NCBI GenBank assembly: GCA_018873225.1
Contig: JAEILZ010000009.1
Location: forward strand, 2,347,501-2,411,500
From: [Phialemoniopsis] sp. UDSM-2020
Taxonomy: Eukaryota; Ascomycota; Sordariomycetes; Thyridiales; Thyridiaceae
Direction of reading: 5' to 3'
DNA length: 64,000 nucleotides
Under the pieces are notes generated by a model. The model had not been told where the DNA came from, ran no database searches, and saw only the letters and a list, made by a program, of their open reading frames with translations. Positions 1-11,200 of this stretch are shown here, piece by piece. Made by a program: the position numbers and the translations under genes. The first letter of the stretch is position 1; the number at the start of each line of letters is the position of its first letter.

Positions 1-423
1 CCCAGCCGAGTGAACCGGCCATTGATCTCCCGGCTGATCACCGACGACTACAACAGGCAGATCTGCAAGCACGCGTTTAATATCACAGCAGCACCGGACG
101 TGAACCACATCACCCAATTCGGTGGCTATAACCTGACTTATCCACGTCTCGCCCACGTCGGTGGCGAAGCGGACAACTGGCGCCCAATGTCTCCGCTCGC
201 CGTTCTGGCCGACGGAACGCCTACTCCCATCAACACTACGAGTACTATTTCCGAGCCCAAGATCCTGGTGAAGGATGGTGTCCACGGCTGGGAGTTGTTT
301 GGCACGTGGGCCAACGAGACTACTGCTGACCTTCCGCCCCAGGGAGTTAGAGATGCTCAGGCTGAGATTCTGCGTGTTGTTGTGGCATGGATGGAGGAGT
401 GGGCACAGCAGTGCAAGGTTTAG
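1..423 (+). CDS. Serine carboxypeptidase S28 family, C-terminal part (5' end outside window)
   Basis: The open frame enters from the left edge in frame 1 and stops with TAG at 421-423, so about 140 C-terminal residues are present. Family S28 (lysosomal Pro-X carboxypeptidase/DPP2-like) proteins are secreted serine peptidases that cleave after proline. Visible family features are the segment 'NRQICKHAFNITAAP', a 'GGEADNWRPM' block typical of the C-terminal half of fungal S28 proteins, and 'DGVHGWELF', whose His is the likely catalytic His. The Ser and Asp of the triad must lie upstream. NIT, NLT, NTT and NET sequons fit secretion. The GTG at position 10 is not a start; the reading continues upstream of it. 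Family call is fairly sure; substrate is unknown. Confidence 0.8.
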   Translation, partial: PSRVNRPLISRLITDDYNRQICKHAFNITAAPDVNHITQFGGYNLTYPRLAHVGGEADNWRPMSPLAVLADGTPTPINTTSTISEPKILVKDGVHGWELFGTWANETTADLPPQGVRDAQAEILRVVVAWMEEWAQQCKV

Positions 424-869
424 ATTCAGGGTCCTTTTGGGGATCATTCCAGTAGTGCTGTTCTGATATCATCTCTGACACTTGGGTGATACGGAGAGAA
501 TAAGTGGTGTCTACTTGCGTTGTATGAAGACGACGGCAGCAGGACCGCGACCCGAGAAGCTTCATGGGGCATTCCATGATGCTTTGAGCGGAGAAGTCAC
601 GTATCCCGACTCCCGAAGACAAGCTTTTGTCCCTGGACACTGAATGGCACCTCATTTGTCACATCCTAAACGTGTGTTCCTCCCTGCGTTGAGATCTCCG
701 GATAATGGCTGCCAATCATATTTCCGCTCGTTCTTCCTGGATGAATGACTGCACTGAGCGGCTTCTGAAATCTTGCAATGGAAGTATATAGGGTCGTTGA
801 AACAGTCCCATCCAAAAGACAGGAGGACCCCTGCATCAAAGTTGCGTTGATCGAGAAACGTGCAGCTAC
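424..869. other. Intergenic, S28 gene to TRI12-type transporter
   Basis: About 450 bases between two same-strand genes. It should hold the 3' UTR of the peptidase and the promoter of the transporter. I see no conserved coding segment, RNA gene or repeat. Confidence 0.6.
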
Positions 870-3141
870 ATGGATCATCAAGAAAACACAATGGGTCACA
901 GCATCAAAGATGAGCCAACACCGTCCCTCGGCGACTCACGAATGGGCAGGCCTCAAACGGAGCATGTGGAGGAACAAAGTATCACAGAAGACGAGCCGAC
1001 CATCGGTCGGGAGTACTGGACATCGCCCCAGTTTCTCGGGTCCTCTCTTGCCATCGTGTTACTCGCCAACAATCTCTTCATTGGCTCGGTTCTCCCTGTA
1101 GGTTACCTCAACTGACCTCTTATGGTTAGGGATACTGACAGGTGCAACAACAGGCCAACCTTCTCATTCTCATCAACGCTGATATCGGTAAGCTGAAGAA
1201 TACCTGCCTGGCACCGTCTCGTGGAGGCACCATGAAAATGACTGACTTATCAACTCTATTTCTAGGACCCTCGGCGAACATTTACCTCGTCTCCCTCGTC
1301 AATACGCTGATCAAGGGCGTGGGGCTTCTCATCGTCGGGACCCTCAGCGATGTATTCGGCCGGCGCTACTTCCTCATCGCCGGCCAGCTACTTGGGTTCC
1401 TCGGCGCCGTTCTCAGCGCCACTTCCAAGTCGATCAACATGCTGATCGGGGCAACCGTGTTCACGGGCCTGGCCGGCTGCGGCCAGTTCCTGTTCCCTCT
1501 GCTCGCGCAGGAGATCGTACCCAACAAGTATCGTGGCTGGTGCCAGGCGGGCATCATGGTGCTTACCCTACCAATCTCGGGTTTTGGGGCAATTATCGCT
1601 CGGTCGCTCGCTCAAACGTCTGCGTCCGGCGGATGGAGGTACGCAAGTGTCACAGCCAGCACTAGAGAGATAAGCTGACCAATACTTTCTCAGGTGGTGC
1701 TACTGGCTCAATGCCATCCTCGCCGGGATATCTGTGGTCTTGTTCGTGTTCTGCTATCACCCGCCTGGGTTCAACGAGATGCACTCTCGCCGGTCGAAGA
1801 TGGACCAATTGAAGAGCATCGACGTCGGTGGTTTCGTACTCTATGCTGGAGGACTCGTCTGCATATTGCTAGCTTTGTGTGAGTCTCGTCTTGGGCCTGT
1901 AGCTACAAAGGTGGCATGTCAGGGACTGACCTTGGAGAAATCTTTAGCTTGGGGAGGAAAGCAGTACACCTGGTCGAGCGCAACCATCATCGCGCTTCTA
2001 GTTGTCGGCTGCGTAACTCTTATTCTGTTTGTGCTATATGGTAAGTTCACCCGCATTAAGTTGCGTGTCACGAACAGCGCTGACAATCGCCATAGAGTTG
2101 TTCGCGAAAGTGAAGCAGCCTCTTCTCCCCATGTCACTGTTCAAAATCAACAACTTCAACATTGCTGTCATAATTGGTTCTGTCGGCCAGATGTCCTTCT
2201 ATGCACTCAATATCCTCTGGCCGACTCATATCACCAACTTGTACACTAAAGACAACTACCTCATTGGCTGGATGTCGGTAAGTGCTTACAGTGCCCTCGG
2301 ATTTTAAGGCATTGCCATGTTGCTGACAGATACCTCCAGTGCACCACGGGACTTGCTCTATCCATGGGAGAAGCGTTGCTCGGCCCCTGGTTCAAGCGTC
2401 TCGGCAATGTGAAATGGCAGTTTGTCGCGGGCACGATCGGCCTCAACCTCTTTACGGGGCTCATGTATCTTGCGAATGAACACCGGCAGAACATGGCTGT
2501 CGGGGTAACTATCGTCTGCCCCCATTTCTGTGTTCAAGTCCATTAGCTGATAGTCTTGCGCAGCTGACTGTAGTCATCGGTCTGTTCATTGGCTGGGTCG
2601 AGCTAGTCGCCATTGTGGTCGTTGGCTTGGTGATACCGCCAGAACAGATCGGCACTGGGCAGGCCTTCTTCGCCTCTACACGCGCCGTGACCGGCACAAT
2701 CGCCAGTAAGTCTGCTATTTCTATCCATGAGAACTTAGCTTTCTGACACCTTCAACAGCAAGTATTTACTTGTCGATCTACACCAACCGTTTGTCACAAT
2801 CCACGCCAGCCCAAGTATCTTCCTTCGCCGAAGGCGCGGGGCTCCCATCCTCAAGTCTCCCTCAGCTTCTCGCAGCCGTTACCAACGGTACGAGCGCCGC
2901 CATGCAGGCGGTACCCGGCATGAACCCTTTCATCCTTCTTGCAGTCAATGCTGGGATCAAGAGGGCCTTTTCCATGTCTCTTGGCACCGTCTACTTGAGC
3001 AGCTTGGCTTTCGGGGGCGTGGCCTTTCTGTCAGCATTCTTTGCTACGAACGTGGACAAGTACTTGACCGATTTTGTCAACAAGACTGTTGATCGAAACA
3101 AGAAGAAGGTTGTCACTGCCGAGTTGGAGAAGGGCGTCTAG
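870..3141 (+). CDS. MFS transporter, TRI12 / DHA2-type efflux pump
   Basis: Nine exons: 870-1097, 1154-1187, 1266-1638, 1694-1878, 1948-2040, 2096-2277, 2340-2504, 2564-2705, 2759-3141. Phases agree throughout and give 594 residues, normal for the family. TRI12-like proteins are plasma-membrane MFS pumps with about 14 membrane segments that export toxins or siderophore-type compounds. Evidence is 'YWTSPQFLGS' at the first membrane segment, 'LINADIGPS', the MFS loop signature 'GTLSDVFGRRYF', and 'VPNKYRGW'. I chose the second AG (1153) for intron 1 because it gives 'VLP-ANLLILINADIG', the family pattern; using 1141 would insert four extra residues. Start is the first ATG in frame. No biosynthetic cluster surrounds it, so the substrate is open. 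Confidence 0.85.
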
Positions 3142-3576
3142 ATAGGTAGCCAGTGTATCGACATGAGGGCATCATATATGTCCACGGGGATATCAAAGCG
3201 GCTTAGATGACGGCATTGAAGGCTTGAGAAAAAGGGTCGAATTCAGCTCCCTTTTTGCTAGGCGGGGCTGCCCCAATCAACTTGTGCACGAGACGCGTCC
3301 GCTCTGCCTTGGCTCTCCGCGTCTCGGCGCCCTCGTCCACAACCGCACTACCAATCACCACGCGTGTTGGATCACCCCCGATTGCGTGATGGAAGAAAAT
3401 GACAATGCGTGGAGGATCTAGCTCGTGTTGACCGCTGGAATACTCGCAGTCGTGAAGGAAGCAACCCTGGTTGTGTCACCATGATTACAGCACGTTGATC
3501 AAATATCAGTTCAAAATTCAAGCACGTCTATTAGAAGCATTCTCTAGTGGAGTGTGAACAAGTATCAAGCCTAGTA
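3142..3576. other. Intergenic between convergent genes
   Basis: About 435 bases separating two 3' ends. No coding signal or repeat was seen. Confidence 0.6.
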
Positions 3577-5301
3577 TCAGACGAAAACATTGTCAAGGAG
3601 ATATCTAATCTCTGACTTTCTGTAGTCGTCCTTGGCCGTGTAGCGCAGACCGTCCTTATTCGTGTCAAATACCAAGTTGTTAGGGGTCGCACCCGTGTAG
3701 AGAGGCCATTCCACGCTGTCCACGTTGGGATTGGCGTCGTTCATGAACACAACCCACATCTTGCTCATGAGGTCCGCAAGCTCAATGTAGCTCTGGGGCT
3801 TGCCCTCGAAGGGATTGGCAGCATAACCACTGCCCTCGATGTTATTGAAGACGAAGGCGACCTCTTGAAAGTGGGTTGCGCCGTAGATCGGATCCGGGAG
3901 GCCATTGACGATGACGTTCCACAGGTAGGAGTAGACAGGCAGGCCGGCGCCCGAGTATGTCTCGACCAGGGTCCTTCTGCCGCTGTGTTGCTGGTAGTCT
4001 CCCGCAAATGCCGCAACTCGCTTGAACTGGAGGCCATAGGGGGATGCCGGAGGCCGTCCCTCGTAGGACGCGGGAATGCCGACAGCAGGGTCATCAGGAT
4101 AGAGTGTAGAGAGGTCTGTAACTTGGGCAGTGTTGAGACCCTGGCTACTAAGCCAGGCCGTCCACTGATCATCCGTGCTGATGCCCTGCTTGGCGTACGC
4201 CGTACCTTCGTCAAAGTTGTTGCCGGTCAGGAGGGCAACGTGGGCGAACTTTCCCTGCTTCAGTAGAGTAGACGCTTGGGCAGTCATGAAGTCGCCGTCG
4301 ATCACAGCACTCAGGGTAGGTGCAGTCACACTCAGAGGATTTGAGCCGTTGAAAATGCCGCTGAGGGTTTGCCAGGGGAGTCCTCTCAGGCAGTCCAATC
4401 GGTCAGCAGCATCAGCGCACCCCGTCTTTGCAACGAGGGCGTCAAAGTATGGCTGCCAGCCGGCGGCGTTGTTGAATACAGCAGTCGGGCTGCCACTCTC
4501 GAGAATGGCGCTGCGGAACAAGCCGTCATGCTTTCCATCGTAGGCCACAAGCTGCATGCCGAGTGATCGGGCGCCGGCAGACTCGCCCCAGATAGTGACT
4601 TTCGATGGACTGCCGCCAAAGGCAGCGACGTTCTCCTGAAGCCATCGCAGAGCCATCCGCTGGTCCTTGAAGGCAATGTTGCCAGCGCCCGCTGCCTGAA
4701 TCTCCTTGCTGAAGAGGAAGCCCCAGTTCTGCAGGCGGTAGTTGATAGAGACGGCCACGATCGGCTTCTGCTCCTTTACTGACTGCTCGACGATATGGCC
4801 AAGGTCGTACCTGGGGTCTCGCGAACCTCCTTGAACATAGCTCTGTAGTCGTCAATGTTAGCAACCCGTGTCAGTCAAATCTGGAGCCAAACTTACGCCG
4901 CCATGAACCCAGACGCCCACTGGGAGGTCATCGCCTGCCTTCACGCCTTGGGGGCGGACGACGTTGAGCGTCAGACAGTCCTCAGACACGGGGCTGCCCA
5001 GATTGGAGGTGTCTGATCCGTAACCGATGCACATCCAGCCATACTCGGTAGCGTTTCGTGGCTGCTCGAATGACTCCTTCAGGGGCTCAGGGGAGGCAAA
5101 ACGAAGACGGCCAACTGGAGGTTGAGCGTACGGGATACCGAGAAACTTGTCTTGGGCGTACTCGGTGCTACGGGTACCAATGTAGGTACCACTGCTCAGC
5201 TTAGCTGTAGGGGCGGGACACGGGCTGGCATCTGCACAGGTAGCCAGTGTCAGAGATGCCAAAGCCCCCAGAAAGGCGGCCGTTGCCACGTGTGAAAACA
5301 T
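3577..5301 (-). CDS. Secreted type-B carboxylesterase / lipase
   Basis: Two exons on the minus strand, 5301-4897 and 4842-3577, with a 54-nt intron (GTAAGT...CTACAG), giving about 556 residues, usual for COesterase (PF00135). The triad is visible: Ser ~223 in GESAG, Glu ~347 in 'NFDEGTAY', His ~459 in 'GATHFQEV'. The oxyanion 'VHGG' lies just before the intron and continues as 'SYVQGG'. It should hydrolyse carboxylic esters outside the cell. I chose the ATG at 5301 because it opens directly on a signal peptide (MFSHVATAAFLGALASLTLA) with cleavage near 'CADA'; an upstream in-frame ATG at 5376 would bury that signal. Substrate (lipid, steryl or plant ester) cannot be read from sequence. Confidence 0.88.
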
Positions 5302-6681
5302 CTGAGCAATTCGACACCTGACTTGTTTGAGAAGCCAAGAAGGAGGTGAGGTAACGCAGCTGAATTTGAGGAACATGTGGCTTGCCGATCCCTCAGCTCT
5401 TTAAGTAAGTTGGTTCCATCATAGCGTCAAAGCGCACATCTGGAAGCCCCTTGTCCATCTCCGTACCTTGATGATCCTTGTCGATGGATCTATGTACAAA
5501 GTTGGCCGAGCTGCACTGGGTTTCTCCGATAAGCGACACTACCCCTGCCTCTTGATGCAATGCTGTCAACCTACCACCATTCTCGTCACTGAACGTCATG
5601 TCTTGCAGAGATCCAAATTGTGACTTAATGAAACGTCTCCTTTTCAATCTGTTCAAGGACGCATGTAAAACTTGTCTTCTACCTCTTCTTCCTCATGTAC
5701 CAAACGACTAGTTTGATGGGGCAAGTGTAGATCCTCGGCAAATCTCTACGGCAGGCACTAGCAGCCAAACCTCCCGGCCCCGTGTCGCGGACGCCGAGAC
5801 ACCATGGACCCTCTCTTCGGGGGAAGCGTTGCTTATGGATATCCCCTCTCAGCTCGCTTCGTATGACATGGGTGGCCGATATCAAAGCGCTGATTTGCAG
5901 AAGTGTACGTTCTCCCGAGTCGACGATATCACCAGTTGCGATGATTGAGTCGGAGCCTCAGACTACGTACATGAAGTGACCACGAAGAACATGTTAGACT
6001 AGTCAGCGTCTCCCCTCAGCACCAAGTGAATACATTTCCCCATTTTATTTATTCGTTAAAGTATAGCAAGATGGGCTGCTGTGTGACAATACCGAGAGCT
6101 TGATCTTCACATATCAGGACCGCAACACCTGGGCAGTTCCGAGGACAATGGCCATGCACTTAGCCTACACGTGGAAGCTTTCCGCGCCGATATCAATGCA
6201 ACTATGCAATTTCCGGAATGATGGACTGATTCCTGGCTGCCACATGGTGACAAAACAAGATCTGTTTCCACTAGATATGAGAGGCCAAGCACGCCTCCTT
6301 TATCAAACAAGGTGTAGAATTGTAGATCCGCTTGAGCATAGTAGCTCTAACCTCGAACGTCCTGGTTTAGCGTGCCCGTAGGCCACAGAAGCGGCGTTCC
6401 TGACCACAAACGTCACCCGCTCCGTGGCGTTCCACCGTTGTGCCGGCCACTACTAACCGGACTAAGGAACACGAAGCGCGGCACCGACACCACCCTTCTG
6501 GTCCACCCATCTTAAGAGGAACCGGACTCGCATGTGGGGATGCTGATCTCCTGACAGTCGGGTTCATCAAATTTCCCCCTGCACCAACTACTGATATACC
6601 CCGGTGTTGATGGAGCATCCCCCCTGAGGAATCATCTGTCTCCGTCGTCTTCAAAGTCTTCGTGCAGTGAATGATTTCACC
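5302..6681. other. Intergenic between divergent genes
   Basis: About 1.4 kb between the divergent starts of the carboxylesterase and the PTH11-like gene. It must contain both promoters. Open frames here are short, lack ATG starts or have no family pattern. No repeat, tRNA or transposon remnant seen. Confidence 0.6.
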
Positions 6682-8052
6682 ATGGCCGATGACGATAACA
6701 GAGGGGCGCGCCTTCTGGCCTCATGTTGGTCGCTCACAGCAGCAGCGGCCATTTTGCTCTTCTTGAGGATATACTGCAAGATATGGCGAGGCAGAGGTCT
6801 GTGGTGGGACGACCACATGCTGATTGTCTCATGGGTAAGTCCCGGCAGAAACCCCTGTATATGCACGATGATCAGTAGCTCATGGGTGTTGAACCAGGGG
6901 ACGTTGGCGATCGCCGTATCTATCAACACATACATCGTCTCGCTGGGCTTTGGGCGCCATGTCTGGACCATCAGCGATGAGAACCTCAGGACCATCAACC
7001 TCAACACGATTCTCGTGGCCGCCTTCGGCATCATAGCCACAACGACGAGCAAGACATCCTTCGCCCTCACCCTGTATAGGATCTCGACCAACACGTGGAT
7101 GAGATACTTTCTTATCTTTGTGATAGTGACAGTCAATATCTCGATGAATCTGGTTTGGATCTTTGGTCTGGCAAAGTGTACCCCGTTCGAGAAGGTGCTG
7201 GATAACAAGGTCGCTGGGACATGCTGGGACAAGTCAAAGCTGCTCAAATTTCAGCTGTTTGCTGCCTGTAAGAAGTGACACAGAAGCATAAAATGTTCGC
7301 TCGCTGACAGACTGCAGATTATTCGGCCATCCTAGACTTTGTGCTGGCTTTGTTGCCATGGCAGATCCTTGTGGGTATGACGATGCGACGCCGTGAGAGG
7401 TTTGGAGTTGCTGCGGCGATGAGCTTGGGCGCCATGTAAGTAATGCCCGGTAGTGCGCTTTGTGCTGCACAGGAAGCTGATCTTATCCTAGAGCTGGAAT
7501 CACGGGTATTGTGAAGTCGGTGTTGGTTGTGAAGATGAGCAGTACCGACTTCACGTTCGAGCGGGTCGACCTCACCATTTGGACTTTGACTGAACCGGCT
7601 GCATCGATCATGGCAGTCTCAATTCCCATATTGTAAGTGTAATTTTCTTCCAGAAGACAATCAGATCGTTCTAACTTAAGTGAAGGAGAATGCTCTACCG
7701 GGAGCTCAAGTCAAGCCGCTACGGGTATAAATCAGGCAGCACAAATCCGAACGATCGAGGCACGGCACCTCTGGATCAAGCTTCAGGTGCAAGACAGTCG
7801 AAACGATTTGCACCGCATTCAAAATACGGTCGCAACTCTGTCCTCATCATGTCAAACACTGGGTGGGAAGAGTCTCAAGAAGCTCTACAGGATCCAGGAA
7901 TGAGTCGGCCTAAGGTATCACCTGGCCACGGGGGCGTACTCAAGACAGAAGAAGTGAGGGTTCATCATGAGCGTTTGAGCGATGATGACTCAATTGAAAT
8001 GAAGATACTAGGTCGTGCGGGTAACGATGATGCAAAGGGACGGTCCGTCTAA
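6682..8052 (+). CDS. PTH11-like integral membrane protein (fungal rhodopsin-like domain)
   Basis: Five exons: 6682-6834, 6898-7267, 7318-7435, 7492-7632, 7686-8052, all in phase, giving 382 residues. The family (fungal 'Rhodopsin' domain, PTH11-related GPCR-like) has seven membrane helices and a cytosolic tail; members act in surface or nutrient sensing. Visible are 'WWDDHMLIVSW' after the first helix, 'GFGRHVW', 'KTSFALTLYRIS', the extracellular 'CTPFEKV...GTCWD' cysteine pair, and 'YYSAILDFVLALLPWQI' (helix 6), followed by a polar tail of about 120 residues. The start is the ATG at 6682; the frame extends upstream to a GTG, but 'MADDDN' directly precedes helix 1. No CFEM domain is present. 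Ligand unknown. Confidence 0.85.
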
Positions 8053-8204
8053 GTTCTTAAACTTCTTGCTCCTACGGCAGTGTTCGGGCCTGAAGACGAG
8101 GCTTCATGAGAGGGCTAATATGAGGAGGCTAAGTGTTAAGAACTGGAATTGATGACTGAATATCATCCGAACTATCATATCCTGAACATCGAATCGAACA
8201 ATCA

Positions 8205-11200
8205 TCAAACGTTGTTGTCTGCAGCCTTCTTACTCTGCCAAAGGCGTTGGCGAACACCTTTTCTCAAGAAGCCGCCCCTAAGAGCTATCCCATCTGATAC
8301 TCTGCTATCGCTTGCATCACATTCTCTAGATTCTGTGCCTGCATCCGCGGTCTGGGCCCTCCCCCGTCTAGTGCTATGCTTTACCACCTTTTTGATCTTT
8401 TCGATTGTGTCGGATATGAATTTTGCCATTATGCCATAGGCTTGATCAAGACCAACAAGAGCGAAAAGTGTCAGGATCAACTCGGGATGAAATGCTGACA
8501 CAAAGGCTATCACCCAGACCGCAAAGGAAACTCCAACTAAATGTGACAAATCAGAGACACATAAATCGAGGAAATACATGATAGTCAAGACTCACATAGA
8601 ATTGGAAATACCAAGCCCGGCGTGTACTGAAGATCTCCCTTTTCGTTATGCTGGAACGAAGTGATATCGATTGCGAATAGCGACGTGAGAAAGGACATGG
8701 GTAGCTTGAAAGGTCAGTTGATGGCAAGTCGTCTTCTAATACCGAGTGCCCTTACAAACAAAGTTGTGATAACGGTGAACGCCATCAGGATCCTCCCTTG
8801 ATGGATGGTATCGTCGCTTTGTTGCAGACTCAGAGTGCTCTGCTGCAGACTCAGAGTGGCCAGGACCTAGACCATACCTGTCAGCATGGGCTGCGCAGTG
8901 ACATATTTATTCTGATGACTTACTGCTTCATAGATTCCGCGGGATGTGTTGTCCAACACTTCAAGGTCATCCAGCACTGTTGCGGCATAACGGCCGTCGC
9001 GCAGATCCTTTGGGTATAATCCGTCCTGAACCCGCTTCTGCGCCGATGCTACCGTTTTGAGGATATTCAGCTCATCCCTGATATCCTTGATGTTGCAAAG
9101 AAGTTTGGCAGCCTTTCCAATGATATCAGTCTCCTCTTCTTCCTCGACTTGATCACCAGTGGCTCCGGGATTGGGCTCGGGGCTGGGCTCGATGTCGGGC
9201 GCGGGCTTTTGTCCCTTTGGTGTTTGATGGCGTGTTTTCTTAACCCTGAAGAGAAAACTTTTAACTTGTCTGACCATTCCGAAAATCCTTCCTGTCTTCT
9301 GGCCCCCTTCCGCAGTGGGTTTTGGGTTGGCTTCTCGGTTGGTTTCCGAGTTGGTCTCTGGGTTGGGCTCTGAGGCTTCTTTGCGTTGACCTGTGTTGTC
9401 GGTGAATTCATTGAAGATCGCAGTTTCCTTGATAGACTTTCTTCTCGTATTAGATTCGGTTCGTCTGGGTGGTAGAAGTATCAGAAAAGAGCACTCACAG
9501 CACGATTGATTGCATCCATGAACACATTGCGAATCGACCCGTAAACCTGTCCGGTTTCCTTGTCGGTATGATTCACGTCTGTTCGTGATAGTGTCGGATA
9601 TCCCGCTGCGCGCCTGATAAGCTGATTGACTTGATATTCCTGCAGACCATGTGGTGGAGCCTCTTCATGCTTCTGTTGCTCGCCAAGGCTCACTGTCTCC
9701 TGTTGAGCGTCTGTTTCCTGAGGATCTACCATCGCTTGAGGGCCTTCATGGTCATATAAGCCAATGCAGAACTTGACTATGGATTTACTTAGATCGTATG
9801 GCGTGGCAAACTGCCTCTTGCTTCGACGAAGATAGTGAAGAACGCTGCTGAGGACAGGGTCAACCAAAACGTCGCAACGTTGGGTTGATGACGTGATGAT
9901 CGTTTCTGTGCAATGAGTCGTTAGCCCGAATGATTCTAGTCTCGCCTGAATGATGTTCACATGCTCTCGTTGATGATCCAGAGCCAAAGCTGATCGACGC
10001 GGAGGATGGTGAATGTCCCTTCACGTGCCTTGGTCTTTGGGGCTGGGCCATTGACTTCTTTCGTGACGACCTGGTCCTCGTTTCGCCGTTTGATGTCCTC
10101 CTGTAGCACTTCGTTTCGCTTCTCTTTAGTCTTGTCATTTGCGCTGAAATGGTAGTAGAACTCGTCTAGTGTTCGGGAACAGTGAACAGGCTCTTTGCTT
10201 TTCTCGTAAAACCTCCAAATATCGTTGTAAAATGCATTGAGCTCCCTTGCATTGTTCTCTTGGGCAAACGTAAGATATGGGAGCTAGCTTGTGTGAGCAC
10301 GAGGTGTCATGAAGATCGCCTGGCACACTTACATATAAGGTTAGGCGAGATGGTGCATCATTGCTCTTCAGCATTTCCTGCTCTTCAAGGCTCTGTCCCT
10401 TCTTCTTCTCTGTCTTCTGGGGCCTGGGCTGAGGTTCCTTTTGCGACTCTATGTTGAGGCTTTCGTGGTGGATGTCCCGAATTCTGTCCCCATGTTCCTT
10501 CTCGGACTTTTTTTTCGACTTGGTTTCGCATTCTCTCTCGTTTGCACCGTCCATATCTCTAATGAGTTGGTATTGGGGTTGACCAGCAAGCTGTTGCGAG
10601 AGTTGTTGCGGTGAGGCCTGGCTTAGGGGTTGCAGCTCATTCGTCTGTCGTTTAGGATCTTTCTCTTGCTAATTTGGTGGTTACTCATGGCTCAGCTTTA
10701 CACAGACCTTTGGCTTTGTGACGTCTCCGTACCTTACAACGTGGCTTCATGAAACGTGCCTTGGCCGATGCGTCCGGCACCTCACGCCAGCTTTCTTGCA
10801 AAAAGTCTTTCAGGTCTTGGAAATTATTCCAATCATAGTCATCCTCATCCTCATCGACGAAGATCTTGTCGGTCAAGTCCTAATGCATACAATCAGTCTG
10901 AAGACCATTGATGTTTCACTGACACTCCGTAACTGATTACTTACCATCATCCATTGCATCTATACATGTCAGCATGCGCCTGACTGTGGCTAAATGTATC
11001 AAAACTCACATTGTTGGCTGGGAGGTGAATCCAACGAAATTTTAGATTGCCCAAAGCGGTGATGTGATCGTTATTCCCCTCGAGCCCTAGGCGAATCGTT
11101 TCTACCTTTCTCGCCCGGGACATGATCAACTCCGGACCTTCACGATAGACAACCTTGGTCACACTGCGAGCACGCGGAATAAAGCCTGCCACATTCCCTT

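Noticed and set aside
1141..1153. Alternative acceptor for intron 1 of the TRI12-type gene at 1141
   Set aside because: Would insert VQQQ into the conserved 'LPANLL' segment; the acceptor at 1153 gives the family pattern and a more normal intron length.
5679..6654. Several short frames on both strands
   Set aside because: Patternless and in a divergent promoter region.
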